Origin: DASWJZ01 sp963761005
Lineage (GTDB): Bacteria; Pseudomonadota; Alphaproteobacteria; Rhizobiales; Afifellaceae
Assembly: GCA_963761005.1 (NCBI GenBank)
Contig: CAVXFK010000018.1
Coordinates: 248,001 to 312,000 of the forward strand
Direction: 5' to 3'
DNA length: 64,000 nucleotides
Of the stretch, positions 8,312-17,042 are shown one piece after another. Under the pieces are notes generated by a model, which was not told the DNA's origin, searched no databases, and worked only from the letters and a program-made list of their open reading frames with translations. The translations under genes and the position numbers were made by a program. Positions within the stretch are counted from its first letter, which is position 1. Every line of letters starts with the position of its first letter.

Positions 8312-9591
8312 TGAGCGTCGAACTCTCACGACTCAAGAACGGCATCACCGTCGTCACCCATCACATGCCGCATCTTGAGAGCCTGGCGCTCGGGCTCTGG
8401 GTGGGCGCCGGCGCTCGCTCCGAGGCGAAGCGCGAGCACGGCATCTCGCATCTCCTCGAGCACATGGCCTTCAAGGGCACGACCCGGCGGAGCGCGCGCG
8501 ACATCGCCGAGACCATCGAGGCGGTCGGCGGCGAGATGAACGCGGAGACGAGCGTCGACCACACCACCTACTACCTCCGCCTTCTGAAGGACGATCTGGC
8601 GCTCGGCCTCGACGTGCTCGGCGACATCATCTCGGATCCCCTGCTCGACCCGGAGGAGCTGGCGCTCGAGCAGCACGTGGTCCTGCAGGAGATCGGAGCG
8701 TCGCACGACGTGCCGGAAGACTGGGTGTTCGAGCTCTTCCAGGAAGCCGCATTCCCCGGACAGGCGATCGGCCGCACCGTGCTCGGCACACCGGAATCGA
8801 TCCGCGCCCACACCTCCGACGATCTCCGGCGCTTCCTCGGCACGCACTATTGCGGCCCGCAGATAGTGATTGCCGCGGCCGGGAACATCGACCACGCGGA
8901 GGTCGTACGGCGCGGCGAGGAGCATCTCGGACGGCTCTCGGACCGCAAGCCCACGACGACAGAGCCAGGGCACTACAAGGGCGGCGAGCGCAGAGAGGCG
9001 CGTGCGCTCAAGGAAGCGCAAATCCTTTTGGGCTTCCCCGCACCGACCTATGTCGACAGCGCCTTCACGACAGCACACCTCTTCTCCGCCATCCTCGGCG
9101 GCGGCATGGCCTCGCGCCTCTTCCAGGAAGTGCGCGAGGAACGCGGGCTCTGCTATTCCATCTATTCCTTCTATTGGCCGTTCATCGACACCGGCATCTT
9201 CGGCATCCAGGCGGCGACGTCAGAGGACGATGTTGCGGAGCTGGTCAGCGTCGTGCTTGAGGAACTACGGAAGATGACCTACGGCGTGTCGGCAGTCGAA
9301 CTTGCCCGCGCCAAGACGCAGATTCGCGCCGGCCTCCTGATGACGCTCGAAAGCCCGATCACCCGCGCTGGCCAGATGGCGAGACACGTCCTCGTCCACG
9401 GCCGCCCGCTGTCGCTCGAAGAGATGGTGGCAAGGGTCGACGCGGTCAGCGAGGCGGATCTCGTCGATCTCGCCACGAAGATGCTCGCCGGCGCGCCGAC
9501 GCTTGCGGCGATCGGACCGGTGAAGCGCGTTCCGGGAGTCGATGCCATCGCCGCCACGATGGCGGGGCAGAAAAGCGCTGTGGGCTGGTAG
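8311..9591 (+). CDS. M16-family zinc peptidase, mitochondrial processing peptidase-like
   Basis: This 426-residue protein has the inverted zinc motif HxxEH as HLLEH at 47-51 in HGISHLLEHMAFKGT, the hallmark of M16 peptidases. The downstream glutamate region and the later EERGLCYSIYSFYWPF segment also fit. It has no signal peptide and begins within a few residues of the domain, like the PepR/YmxG-type cytoplasmic group often found next to thrC in alphaproteobacteria. Its start overlaps the thrC stop, and the GNAT gene begins 2 bp after its stop. Likely role: oligopeptide degradation; specific substrates are unknown. Confidence 0.92.
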   Translation: MSVELSRLKNGITVVTHHMPHLESLALGLWVGAGARSEAKREHGISHLLEHMAFKGTTRRSARDIAETIEAVGGEMNAETSVDHTTYYLRLLKDDLALGLDVLGDIISDPLLDPEELALEQHVVLQEIGASHDVPEDWVFELFQEAAFPGQAIGRTVLGTPESIRAHTSDDLRRFLGTHYCGPQIVIAAAGNIDHAEVVRRGEEHLGRLSDRKPTTTEPGHYKGGERREARALKEAQILLGFPAPTYVDSAFTTAHLFSAILGGGMASRLFQEVREERGLCYSIYSFYWPFIDTGIFGIQAATSEDDVAELVSVVLEELRKMTYGVSAVELARAKTQIRAGLLMTLESPITRAGQMARHVLVHGRPLSLEEMVARVDAVSEADLVDLATKMLAGAPTLAAIGPVKRVPGVDAIAATMAGQKSAVGW

Positions 9592-9593
9592 CG

Positions 9594-10178
9594 ATGGCGT
9601 TCCTGCGTGCGACGACGGCGCTGGAGACCCCGGTCATCCCGGGCGACCGGCTCTTCCTGCGCATGCCGAGCCTCGCCGACTATCCGGCCTGGAGTGCGCT
9701 TCGCGCCGAAAGCCGCACGTTCCTGACGCCCTGGGAGCCGACTTGGCCGGCCGACGACCTGACGCGCACGGCGTTCCGCCGCCGCATCCGCCGGTATCAC
9801 GCCGAGGTGCGCGAGGACCGCGCCTATCCCTTCTTCATCTTCCGCCAGAGCGACTACGTGCTCCTCGGCGGCATCACCATCTCGAACGTCACCCGCGGCA
9901 TGACGCAGACCGCGACGCTCGGCTACTGGATGGGTGAGCGCCACGCCGGACGCGGTCACATGACGGCGGCGGTGCGCGCCATCGCCCCGTTCGCTTTCGG
10001 TGCGCTTCGCTTGCACCGTCTGGAGGCGGCATGCCTGGCGCACAACGCGCCATCGATGCAACTGCTTGAGCGGGTCGGCTTCCGCCGCGAGGGACTGGCG
10101 CGCGGCCTCGTCTGCATCAACGGCCGCTGGCAGGACCACATCGTCTTCTCGCTGCTTGCCGACGACCGTCTGTCGTGA
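9594..10178 (+). CDS. GNAT acetyltransferase, RimJ/RimL type
   Basis: The 194-residue protein matches the RimJ-like GNAT group, which acetylates protein N-termini or small molecules from acetyl-CoA. It shows LGYWMGERHAGRGHMTAAV, the acetyl-CoA-binding region, and HRLEAACLAHNAPSMQLLERVGFRREG, the C-terminal RimJ signature. It follows the M16 gene with a 2-bp gap, completing a thrC-M16-GNAT operon that is common in Hyphomicrobiales. The true substrate is unknown. Confidence 0.88.
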   Translation: MAFLRATTALETPVIPGDRLFLRMPSLADYPAWSALRAESRTFLTPWEPTWPADDLTRTAFRRRIRRYHAEVREDRAYPFFIFRQSDYVLLGGITISNVTRGMTQTATLGYWMGERHAGRGHMTAAVRAIAPFAFGALRLHRLEAACLAHNAPSMQLLERVGFRREGLARGLVCINGRWQDHIVFSLLADDRLS

Positions 10179-10297
10179 CGGGTGTTTTTCCCCGGAATTC
10201 CGCCAACTTCGCCGCCCCTGCGTCCCATTTTGTCGGCTTGTGAACGGCGGCGACGGGCATTACAGCTTGGCATTCGGGTCGATCCGGAGGTGGCGCA

Positions 10298-13177
10298 TTG
10301 CGCGCTGGACTCACTCTCACGCGCATTTTTCTCGCCGTCGCCGCCATTTTTTTCGTTGGCCGCGCCTTTGCGCTCGACGCCGTCTCGCTGCAGGTCGAAG
10401 ATCCGGTGGTCGACCTCGGCGCCTCCTACGACCGCTACCAGAACCAGGGCGACCGCATCCAGGTGTCGACAGCGCCGGGCGCAGACGGAATCGTTCGGCG
10501 CATCGAAGTCCCGGCTCTCAACCCAGACGGCGCTTCGGATTGGATCGTCTTCGCGCTCGCCAATCCGTCGGACGAACAGCTTGAGCGCCTGATCGTCGTG
10601 CCGCACTACCGGCTGGTCGGATCGGGGTTGATCTGGCCCGACCTCGGTTGGGAGCGGGTTCGCGCGGTGACGCCGAGCGAAGGCTTCGCGCCGGAGCGCG
10701 TGCCGAGCAGCGAGGCCGACATCTTCCGCATCACGCTCGACCCCGGCGCCATCGTCACCTACGTCGCCGAGCTCAGCGACCCCAAGGTCCCCGAGATCCA
10801 CCTCTGGCGACCCGATGCCTATGAGAGCATGGTCAACAGCTACACGCTCTATCGCGGTGTGGCGCTCGGAATCGCGGGGCTTCTGGCGCTCTTCCTGAGC
10901 GTCCTCTTCGTGGTCAAGGGCACGGCGATGTTCCCGGCAACGGCCGCGCTCGCCTGGGCCGTCTTTGCCTATATCTCCATCGACTTCGGCTTCTGGAGCC
11001 GCGTCTTCCAGAGTACGAGCGGACACATGGCGACATGGCGCGCCGGCACCGAGGTGGTGCTTGCGGGCGCGCTCCTCGTCTTCCTCTACACCTATCTCCA
11101 TCTCCACCGCTGGCACGTCCGCTACAGCCACGTGGCCGTGGCGTGGCTCGTCGGGCTCGTGTTCCTCGCCGGCGTGATCGCGATCGATCCGAGCGTCGCT
11201 GCCGGCATCGCCCGGCTGTCGCTCGGGCTGACGGCGGCGGTCGGCCTCGGCATCGTGCTGTGGCTCGCGATCCGCGGCTTCGACCGCGCGATCATGCTGA
11301 TCCCGACGTGGCTCGTGCTCCTCTTCTGGGTGGCGGCGGCATGGCTCGCGGTGACTGGCCGCATCAACCACTCGGTCGTGCAGCCGGCGCTTGCCGGCGG
11401 GCTCGTGCTGATCGTGATGCTGATCGCCTTCACCATCATGCAGCACGCCTTCGCCGGCGGCGCGATCGCGCAAGGGCTGATCAGCGACGCGGAGCAGAAG
11501 GCGCTGGCGCTGGTCGGCGCCGGCCACTCGATCTGGGACTGGGACGCGGCGCGCGACCGCATCGAGACGGGCCGCGAAATCGAGCACGCGCTCGGCTTCA
11601 AGCGCGGCTCGCTCGACGGGCCGGCGCGCAACTGGCTCGGCCTCATCCATCCGAGCGAGCGCGATCTCTTCCGCGCCATGCTCGATGCCGTCGTCAACCA
11701 GCGGCGCGGCCGCATCAACCTCGACTTCCGTATGCGCGCGGAGGACGGGCACTTCCTCTGGTTCGCCATCCGCGCGCGCCCGATCGTCGGCTCCGACGGC
11801 GAGGTCATGCGCTGCTCCGGCACGATCGCCGACATCACCGACCAGAAGCTCGCCGAAGAGCGGCTGCTCCACGACGCGGTACACGACAACCTGACCGGCC
11901 TGCCGAACCGGCAGATCCTCCTCGACCGGCTGGAGCTCGCGCTGACCCGCGCGCGGATCGAGCAGATCGCCGCGCCGACCGTCATCGTCTTCGACCTCGA
12001 CGGCTTCAAGGAAGTGAACGCCGGGTTCGGCCATTCGGTCGGCGATTCGGTGCTGCTCGCGCTGTCGCGGCGCGTGGTCAGGCTGCTTCCCTTGCAGGAC
12101 TCGCTGGCGCGGCTCCACGGTGATTCCTTCGCGCTCCTGGTTCTCTCCGAGACCGACCCGGAGGCAATCGAGCAATTCACGCGCGAGCTGATCCACACCA
12201 TCAAGGCCGCGATCTCGATCGGCGACCATGATGTCTTCCTGACCGCTTCCGTCGGGATCGCGCCACCCACCAACGAGGGGACGGCCGAGGACCAGATCAA
12301 GCGGGCGGAGGCCGCGGTCTACCAGGCGAAGCGCTACGGCGGCGACTACATCCAGTTCTACGAGCCGGCCTTCGGCATGCGGAGCCGCCGCATCGACCTC
12401 GAGGGCGAGCTCCGCAAGGCGCTCGAAGCGGGCAACATCGACATCGTCTACCAGCCGATCGTACGGCTCGAAGACAACTCGATCGCCGGCTTCGAGGCGC
12501 TGACGCGCTGGGAGCATCCGCTGCACGGGCGCATCCCGCCGAACGAATTCATCGCCGCCGCGGAGGAGAGCGGGCTGATCGTGCAGCTCGGCCTCTATGT
12601 GCTCGAGCATGCCGCGCGCGAGCTCGCCTCTTGGCAGAATGCGCTCACCTCCTCGCCGCTTCCTTTCGTCTCCATCAACGTGTCGAGCGGGCAGCTCCTG
12701 CGCCACGACCTCCTGAACGACGTCAAGGCGGTGATCGCGCGCACCGGCGTTGCGCCTGAGACGCTGAAGCTCGAGATCACCGAATCGCTGGTGATGCAGA
12801 ACCCGGAATATTCGGCAAAGGTGCTCACCCGGCTGCGCGAGCTCGGCGCCGGGCTGGCGCTCGACGATTTCGGCACCGGCTATTCGGCGCTCTCCTATCT
12901 GCAGCGCTTCCCCTTCGACACGATCAAGATCGACAAGAGCTTCGTCCGCCCGAACGGCTCTCCGGCGCGCGCGATCTTGCTCCGCTCCATCGTGACGCTC
13001 GCGCACGATCTCGGCATGGAGGTCGTCGCGGAGGGCGCGGAAACGGAGGCGGAAGTCTTGGAGCTCGCCGAGGCCGGCTGCGAATACGCCCAAGGCTTCG
13101 TCTACGGCCGCCCGATGAGTGCGCAGATGGTGCAGCAGATGGTCAGACGGCGCCCGGCGGTCGCGCGCGCGAGCTGA
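10298..13177 (+). CDS. Membrane PAS-GGDEF-EAL protein, probable c-di-GMP phosphodiesterase
   Basis: This 959-residue protein has an N-terminal signal/anchor (about 1-27), a periplasmic 7TMR-DISM-like beta domain (about 30-180), a multi-helix membrane region (about 185-395), a PAS domain (about 405-520), GGDEF (about 525-690) and EAL (about 700-955). The EAL domain looks active: EALTRW, LDDFGTGYS and IKIDKSF are present. The GGDEF signature is replaced by HGDSF near residue 607, so diguanylate cyclase activity is unlikely and GTP sensing is possible. The start is TTG at 10298, supported by GGAGG seven bases upstream. It probably hydrolyses c-di-GMP in response to a periplasmic signal. It stands alone, without operon partners. 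Confidence 0.9.
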   Translation: MRAGLTLTRIFLAVAAIFFVGRAFALDAVSLQVEDPVVDLGASYDRYQNQGDRIQVSTAPGADGIVRRIEVPALNPDGASDWIVFALANPSDEQLERLIVVPHYRLVGSGLIWPDLGWERVRAVTPSEGFAPERVPSSEADIFRITLDPGAIVTYVAELSDPKVPEIHLWRPDAYESMVNSYTLYRGVALGIAGLLALFLSVLFVVKGTAMFPATAALAWAVFAYISIDFGFWSRVFQSTSGHMATWRAGTEVVLAGALLVFLYTYLHLHRWHVRYSHVAVAWLVGLVFLAGVIAIDPSVAAGIARLSLGLTAAVGLGIVLWLAIRGFDRAIMLIPTWLVLLFWVAAAWLAVTGRINHSVVQPALAGGLVLIVMLIAFTIMQHAFAGGAIAQGLISDAEQKALALVGAGHSIWDWDAARDRIETGREIEHALGFKRGSLDGPARNWLGLIHPSERDLFRAMLDAVVNQRRGRINLDFRMRAEDGHFLWFAIRARPIVGSDGEVMRCSGTIADITDQKLAEERLLHDAVHDNLTGLPNRQILLDRLELALTRARIEQIAAPTVIVFDLDGFKEVNAGFGHSVGDSVLLALSRRVVRLLPLQDSLARLHGDSFALLVLSETDPEAIEQFTRELIHTIKAAISIGDHDVFLTASVGIAPPTNEGTAEDQIKRAEAAVYQAKRYGGDYIQFYEPAFGMRSRRIDLEGELRKALEAGNIDIVYQPIVRLEDNSIAGFEALTRWEHPLHGRIPPNEFIAAAEESGLIVQLGLYVLEHAARELASWQNALTSSPLPFVSINVSSGQLLRHDLLNDVKAVIARTGVAPETLKLEITESLVMQNPEYSAKVLTRLRELGAGLALDDFGTGYSALSYLQRFPFDTIKIDKSFVRPNGSPARAILLRSIVTLAHDLGMEVVAEGAETEAEVLELAEAGCEYAQGFVYGRPMSAQMVQQMVRRRPAVARAS

Positions 13178-13191
13178 AGCGGCCTTCCACC

Positions 13192-13270
13192 GTCGTCATG
13201 CCCGGACTTGATCCGGGCATCCATTCCGATCCGTCACAGAATGAATTGCCGGGTCGAGCAATGATGACAA
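13192..13270. repeat. Intergenic palindromic repeat, copy 1
   Basis: A perfect 9-bp inverted repeat (ATGCCCGGA / TCCGGGCAT, 13198-13220, 5-base loop) is followed by a second module with TTGCCGGG near 13247. The same two-module layout recurs at 15388-15488. It lies between two convergent genes. Such palindromes are widespread between genes in Hyphomicrobiales; this is recalled from family knowledge rather than searched. Confidence 0.75.
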
Positions 13271-13309
13271 ATGTTTTGAGGCAACCGTCGACACGCAGGC
13301 GGAATTGCG

Positions 13310-13909
13310 TCAGGCGTGGCCCGCTTCGTCCGACAGCATGGCCGGCTCGATGCCGATCTTGGCGAGAGCGCGATCATATTTGGCGTCGATGTCGTCGTCG
13401 AAGAGGATGTCGCAATCGGCCTGGCTGTGCAGCCATCCGTTCGACTGGATCTCGAATTCGAGCTGCCCCGGACGCCAGCCGGCATAGCCGAGCGCAAGGA
13501 GCGCGCGGTCAGGCCCGCGGCCGTCGGAGATGGCACGCAGGATTTCCAGGGTCGCCGTCAGGCATACGCCTTCGGCGATCGGTAGCGTGGCGTTTTCGAG
13601 GAAGAAGTCGGAGGAATGAAGCACGAAGCCGCGCCCGGTCTCGACCGGCCCGCCGCGGTGGACGCGCACGTTGTCGACGCCGCCGGGCAGGTCCGGCTCG
13701 TTCTTCGCCTGCACGATGTCGAGCTGGACGAGGAGATCACGGAAGCTCACCTCGCTTGCCAGCTTGTTGATGACGATGCCCATCGCACCGTCGCCTGAAT
13801 GCGCGCACATATAGACGACCGAGCGGGCGAACCGCTTGTCGGCCATGCTCGGCATGGCAATCAGAAGCTGTCCATCGAGAAAGCCCTGGGGTCGCGTGTG
13901 CTTCGTCAT
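13310..13909 (-). CDS. YqgE/AlgH family protein
   Basis: This is a 199-residue UPF0301 (YqgE/AlgH) protein of unknown biochemical role. It has FLDGQLLIAMPSMADKRFARSVVYMCAHS and GAMGIVINK near the N-terminus and LALGYAGWRPGQLE near the C-terminus, all characteristic. I start at ATG 13909 (MTKHTRPQGFLDG), since upstream in-frame sequence lacks similarity and runs into the divergent promoter region. It diverges from the DsbD-domain gene at 14005. Confidence 0.9.
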   Translation of the reverse strand: MTKHTRPQGFLDGQLLIAMPSMADKRFARSVVYMCAHSGDGAMGIVINKLASEVSFRDLLVQLDIVQAKNEPDLPGGVDNVRVHRGGPVETGRGFVLHSSDFFLENATLPIAEGVCLTATLEILRAISDGRGPDRALLALGYAGWRPGQLEFEIQSNGWLHSQADCDILFDDDIDAKYDRALAKIGIEPAMLSDEAGHA

Positions 13910-14004
13910 CTCACAGATGCTACCAATCCGGTCCGAAGTTGGATAGGCGTCGGGAGCCGCGCCCCCTCGCGACGCGGCATCACCTAAAACTAGGGTCGAA
14001 ATCC

Positions 14005-14805
14005 ATGTCCGCAATAGCGATCCGCATCGCCTGCCTCGCCGCGTTCATGCTTCCGAGTGGGGCGCTCGCCGCCCATTCCGGCTGGACCGAGGCGGACGAG
14101 GCGCAGCTTCGCGTACTTCTCGGAGCGCCGACGGACGGCGGCATCGCTGGGGGGATCGAGATCGTGCTCGAGCCCGGCTGGCACACCTATTGGCGCAACC
14201 CCGGCGAGAGCGGCGTGCCGCCGGTCTTCGACTTTTCCGGCTCGGAGAACGTCGCCAAGGTCGACGTGCGCTACCCTGCTCCGACCCGTTACGACGACGG
14301 CGGAAGCGTCTCGCTCGTCTACACGGATCAAGTTGTCTTTCCGCTCGTCGTCCTGCCGCGCGACGCCGGCCGGCCGGTGACGCTTCGCGTACATGCGGAT
14401 TTCGGAGTCTGCAGCGACGTCTGCATCCCGACCCGCGCGAGCGCCGAAGTGGAATCCTCGCCGGCGCCCGACCCGCTCGCCGCCGCGCGAATCGCAAGCT
14501 TCGAGCCGCGCGTGCCGCGCGCGCCTGAGCCGGGACGCTTCGACATCGAAGCGGTCCAGCCGGAGGAGAATGCTCTCGTGATCGACGTGCGCATGCCGGA
14601 TTCGTCCTACACCGACCTTTTCGCCGACCCGCCGAAGGGGTGGTTCATCGGCCAGCCGACCTTCGTGGAACGGTCGGACGGCGTCTCGCGTTACCGCCTC
14701 CCGCTCGCCGGCCGCCCGGCCGATGCGCCGCTCGCCGGACAGACCTTCACCTTCGTTGCCGTCTCCGGGGGCGAAGCGATAGAGAAGGCGGTCGAGATAC
14801 GCTGA
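14005..14805 (+). CDS. Exported protein with DsbD N-terminal-like domain
   Basis: The 266-residue protein has a clear signal peptide (cleavage near SGALA-AHSG). The mature part matches the periplasmic N-terminal immunoglobulin-like domain of thiol:disulfide interchange protein DsbD, with paired cysteines Cys136 and Cys140 in FGVCSDVCIP. Unlike full DsbD there is no transmembrane or thioredoxin part, so it may receive electrons from a separate CcdA/ScsB-like partner. The ATG at 14005 was chosen for the signal peptide. It diverges from yqgE and precedes a peroxiredoxin gene by 51 bp, which suggests, but does not prove, a redox link. Confidence 0.78.
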   Translation: MSAIAIRIACLAAFMLPSGALAAHSGWTEADEAQLRVLLGAPTDGGIAGGIEIVLEPGWHTYWRNPGESGVPPVFDFSGSENVAKVDVRYPAPTRYDDGGSVSLVYTDQVVFPLVVLPRDAGRPVTLRVHADFGVCSDVCIPTRASAEVESSPAPDPLAAARIASFEPRVPRAPEPGRFDIEAVQPEENALVIDVRMPDSSYTDLFADPPKGWFIGQPTFVERSDGVSRYRLPLAGRPADAPLAGQTFTFVAVSGGEAIEKAVEIR

Positions 14806-14856
14806 GCCTCAGGCTTGGCGCGAACCCCTACCCTTTCCCTGAGAATGGAGAGCTGA

Positions 14857-15345
14857 ATGAGTATTTCCGTCGGTGACCGCATGCCGAAGGCCGGCCTCTT
14901 CGAGCCGGGCGATAGCGGGCCGAACAAGCTTTCGAGCGATGATCTTTTCAACGGCCGCAAGGTCGTGCTCGTCGGCATGCCAGGCGCTTTCACGCCGACC
15001 TGCCATCAGCGGCATCTCCCCGGCTTCATCGAGAACCGCGACGCGATCCTCGCCAAGGGCGTCGACGAGATCGTCGTGCTCTCGACCAACGACACGCACG
15101 TGCTTCGCGCCTGGGCCGAGGCCAGCGGCGCCAGGGGCAAGGTCCGCTTCGTCTCCGACGGAAACCTCGAGTTGATCACGCAAACGGGCCTCTCCTTCGA
15201 CGGCTCCGGCACGGGCATGGGCACGCGGGCGCGCCGCTTCGCGATGATCGTCGACGACGGCGTGGTAACGATGATCGCGGTCGAGGACACGGGGGGCTCG
15301 ACGGCGGTCAGCTCCGCAGCGCAGGTCCTGGAGAAGCTGTTGTAG
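14857..15345 (+). CDS. Peroxiredoxin, Prx5 type
   Basis: The 162-residue protein is a thiol peroxidase of the Prx5/AhpE-like redoxin group. The peroxidatic cysteine is Cys49 in MPGAFTPTCHQRHLPGF, the diagnostic active-site loop. TGMGTRARRFAMIVDDG is a further family segment. A GGAGAG ribosome-binding site precedes the ATG. Proteins of this group reduce hydrogen peroxide and alkyl peroxides using glutaredoxin or thioredoxin. In many rhizobia a peroxiredoxin gene lies beside rnhA, as here. Confidence 0.93.
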   Translation: MSISVGDRMPKAGLFEPGDSGPNKLSSDDLFNGRKVVLVGMPGAFTPTCHQRHLPGFIENRDAILAKGVDEIVVLSTNDTHVLRAWAEASGARGKVRFVSDGNLELITQTGLSFDGSGTGMGTRARRFAMIVDDGVVTMIAVEDTGGSTAVSSAAQVLEKLL

Positions 15346-15387
15346 GAGCCGCCCCGCCGCTGGGCCGGATTAGTCTCCCACGTTGAT

Positions 15388-15488
15388 GTCGTCATGCCCG
15401 GACTTGATCCGGGCATCGATTCCGTAGCGTCTGTGCAAATCGCCGCCGGGACGGAATTGATTGCCGGGTCAAGCCCGGCAATGACGAC
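15388..15488. repeat. Intergenic palindromic repeat, copy 2
   Basis: Two inverted repeats stand in tandem: ATGCCCGGA / TCCGGGCAT at 15394-15416 and ATTGCCGGG / CCCGGCAAT at 15460-15482, with GTCAT and ATGAC at the outer edges. The whole unit can fold into a long hairpin. It matches the repeat at 13192-13270 and lies between convergent peroxiredoxin and rnhA genes, where it may also serve as a terminator. Confidence 0.8.
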
Positions 15489-15509
15489 GTAGGGTTAGGG
15501 AGCTCCTCA

Positions 15510-15962
15510 CTATTTCTTCAAATACGGCGCCATACCCTCTCGGGCGAGCGCGTCGGCGCGCTCGTTCAGGTCATGGCCGGCGTGGCCGCGCACCCAGCGC
15601 CAGTCGACATGGTGGCTTTCGGCGAGCCGCTCAAGCTCAAGCCAAAGGTCGGCGTTCTTCACCGGCTTCTTGTCGGACGTCTTCCAGCCGTTCCGCTTCC
15701 AGCCGTGGATCCATTTCGTGATTCCGTTCTTGAGATATTCTGAATCAGTGTGAAGCTCGACGACGAGCGAACCCTTGAGCGCCTTCAGCGCCTCGATGGC
15801 GGCGGTCAGCTCCATGCGGTTGTTGGTGGTTTCCGGAGCGCCGCCGAAGAGTTCCTTCTCGTGCCCGTCATATTCGAGGATCGCCGCCCAGCCGCCCGGT
15901 CCGGGATTGCCGGAACAGGCGCCGTCGGTGTGGATGACGACCCGCTTCGCGCCCTTCGTCAC
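15510..15962 (-). CDS. rnhA: Ribonuclease HI
   Basis: RNase HI cuts the RNA strand of RNA-DNA hybrids. The 150-residue protein has the catalytic acids in IHTDGACSGNPG (Asp13), NNRMELTAAIEAL, LHTDSEYLKNGI and DLNERADALAR, and the basic handle WKRNGWKTSDKKPVKN. The start is GTG at 15962, overlapping the thrB stop by four bases (GTGA), so the genes are coupled. The ispH-thrB-rnhA order is conserved in Hyphomicrobiales. Confidence 0.96.
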   Translation of the reverse strand: MTKGAKRVVIHTDGACSGNPGPGGWAAILEYDGHEKELFGGAPETTNNRMELTAAIEALKALKGSLVVELHTDSEYLKNGITKWIHGWKRNGWKTSDKKPVKNADLWLELERLAESHHVDWRWVRGHAGHDLNERADALAREGMAPYLKK

Positions 15963-16924
15963 ATCGGCACCCCGTAATCGGCAGCGCTCGTCACCCTCTG
16001 ATGGAAGCGCAGCTTGCGCAGGTATTCGCGCGGGTCCTTCGGCGTGACGAGCGCGCCCTCCGGAACCGTCAGCCAGTCGTAGAGCCGCGTCAGCAGGAAC
16101 CGGAGCGCCGCGCCGCGTGAGAGCATCGGGAGCGCTTGAAGCTCGGCCGGCTCCAGCGCGCGCACGCCTGTATAAGCCTGGATCAGCGCACGCCCCTTGG
16201 TGACGTTGAAGGAATTGTCGGGCTCGAAGCACCAGGCGTTCAGGCAGACCGCGAGATCGTAGGCGAGAAGGTCGTTGCAGGCGAAATAGAAGTCGATCAG
16301 GCCGGAGAGCTTCCCCTTCAGGAAGAAAACGTTGTCGGGGAAGAGGTCGGCATGGATCACGCCGCCCGGGAGGTTCTCCGGCCACGCCGCCTCAAGTGCT
16401 GCAAGCTCGGCCTCGACGAAAGCGGCAAGGCTGGGCTCGACCGTGTCGGCGCGGGCGCGTGAAAGCTCGAAGAGTGGACGCCAGCCCGCCAGGGAAAGCG
16501 TATTCGCGCGATGAAGCGGGAAGTCGCGGCCGGCGAGATGCATCGCGGCGAGCACCTGCCCGACCGCGGCGCAATGCTGCGCCTGCGGGCGGCGCACCCA
16601 CATCCCCTCCAGGAACGTGATCAAGGCGGCCGGCCGGCCGGCAATGTGACGGTAGGTCTTGCCGTCGTGTCCGTGGACGGGAAGCGGACAGCGGATGCCG
16701 CGTTCCGCAAGATGCTCCATCAGGCCGAGAAAGAACGGCAGATCTGCCTCCGCCACTCGCTTCTCGTAGAGCGTCAGGATGTAGGTGCCGGATTCGGCGT
16801 GGAGCAGGAAGTTCGAGTTCTCGACGCCTTCGGCGATCCCCTTGAAGGAGAGGATCGTACCTAGATCGTAAGCCTTGAGCAGCGCTTCGAGGTCGGCGTC
16901 ACCGACGTCGGTGTAGACGGCCAT
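15959..16924 (-). CDS. thrB: Homoserine kinase (APH-like type)
   Basis: This enzyme phosphorylates homoserine before threonine synthase. The 321-residue protein is the aminoglycoside-phosphotransferase-like ThrB found in alphaproteobacteria rather than the GHMP type of E. coli. It begins MAVYTDVGDADLEALL and shows VENSNFLL, the catalytic loop VIHADLFPDNVFF and the metal-binding IDFYFACND. It starts 118 bp downstream of ispH across a palindromic repeat, and its stop overlaps rnhA. Confidence 0.95.
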   Translation of the reverse strand: MAVYTDVGDADLEALLKAYDLGTILSFKGIAEGVENSNFLLHAESGTYILTLYEKRVAEADLPFFLGLMEHLAERGIRCPLPVHGHDGKTYRHIAGRPAALITFLEGMWVRRPQAQHCAAVGQVLAAMHLAGRDFPLHRANTLSLAGWRPLFELSRARADTVEPSLAAFVEAELAALEAAWPENLPGGVIHADLFPDNVFFLKGKLSGLIDFYFACNDLLAYDLAVCLNAWCFEPDNSFNVTKGRALIQAYTGVRALEPAELQALPMLSRGAALRFLLTRLYDWLTVPEGALVTPKDPREYLRKLRFHQRVTSAADYGVPM

Positions 16925-16987
16925 GAAAGAGCCTGCCCTAGGGCCCTGCCCATTCCGATCGAATCAGAATGGGGGTTCTATCGCGTT

Positions 16988-17040
16988 GTTCGAGCATGAT
17001 CTGATCCGAAAACCGGTTCCCACTTTTCGGGATCATGCTT
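16988..17040. repeat. Hyphomicrobiales-type palindromic intergenic repeat
   Basis: An imperfect inverted repeat has GAGCATGAT near its left end, AAAACCGGTT in the middle and GATCATGCTT at its right end. This sequence type is scattered in hundreds of copies in many Hyphomicrobiales genomes, from general knowledge. Here it sits in the ispH-thrB gap, on the transcript of that operon. Confidence 0.8.
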
Positions 17041-17042
17041 CA

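Noticed and set aside
6344..8329. 661-codon minus-strand frame across thrC
   Set aside because: It is antisense to a clear thrC and enters the HAD gene in the wrong frame; composition is that of a shadow.
9956..13093. Very long open frame (over 1000 codons) antisense to the GGDEF-EAL gene
   Set aside because: The sense strand encodes clear domains; the antisense product is rich in Arg, His, Asp and Glu without domains, a typical shadow of high-GC coding DNA.
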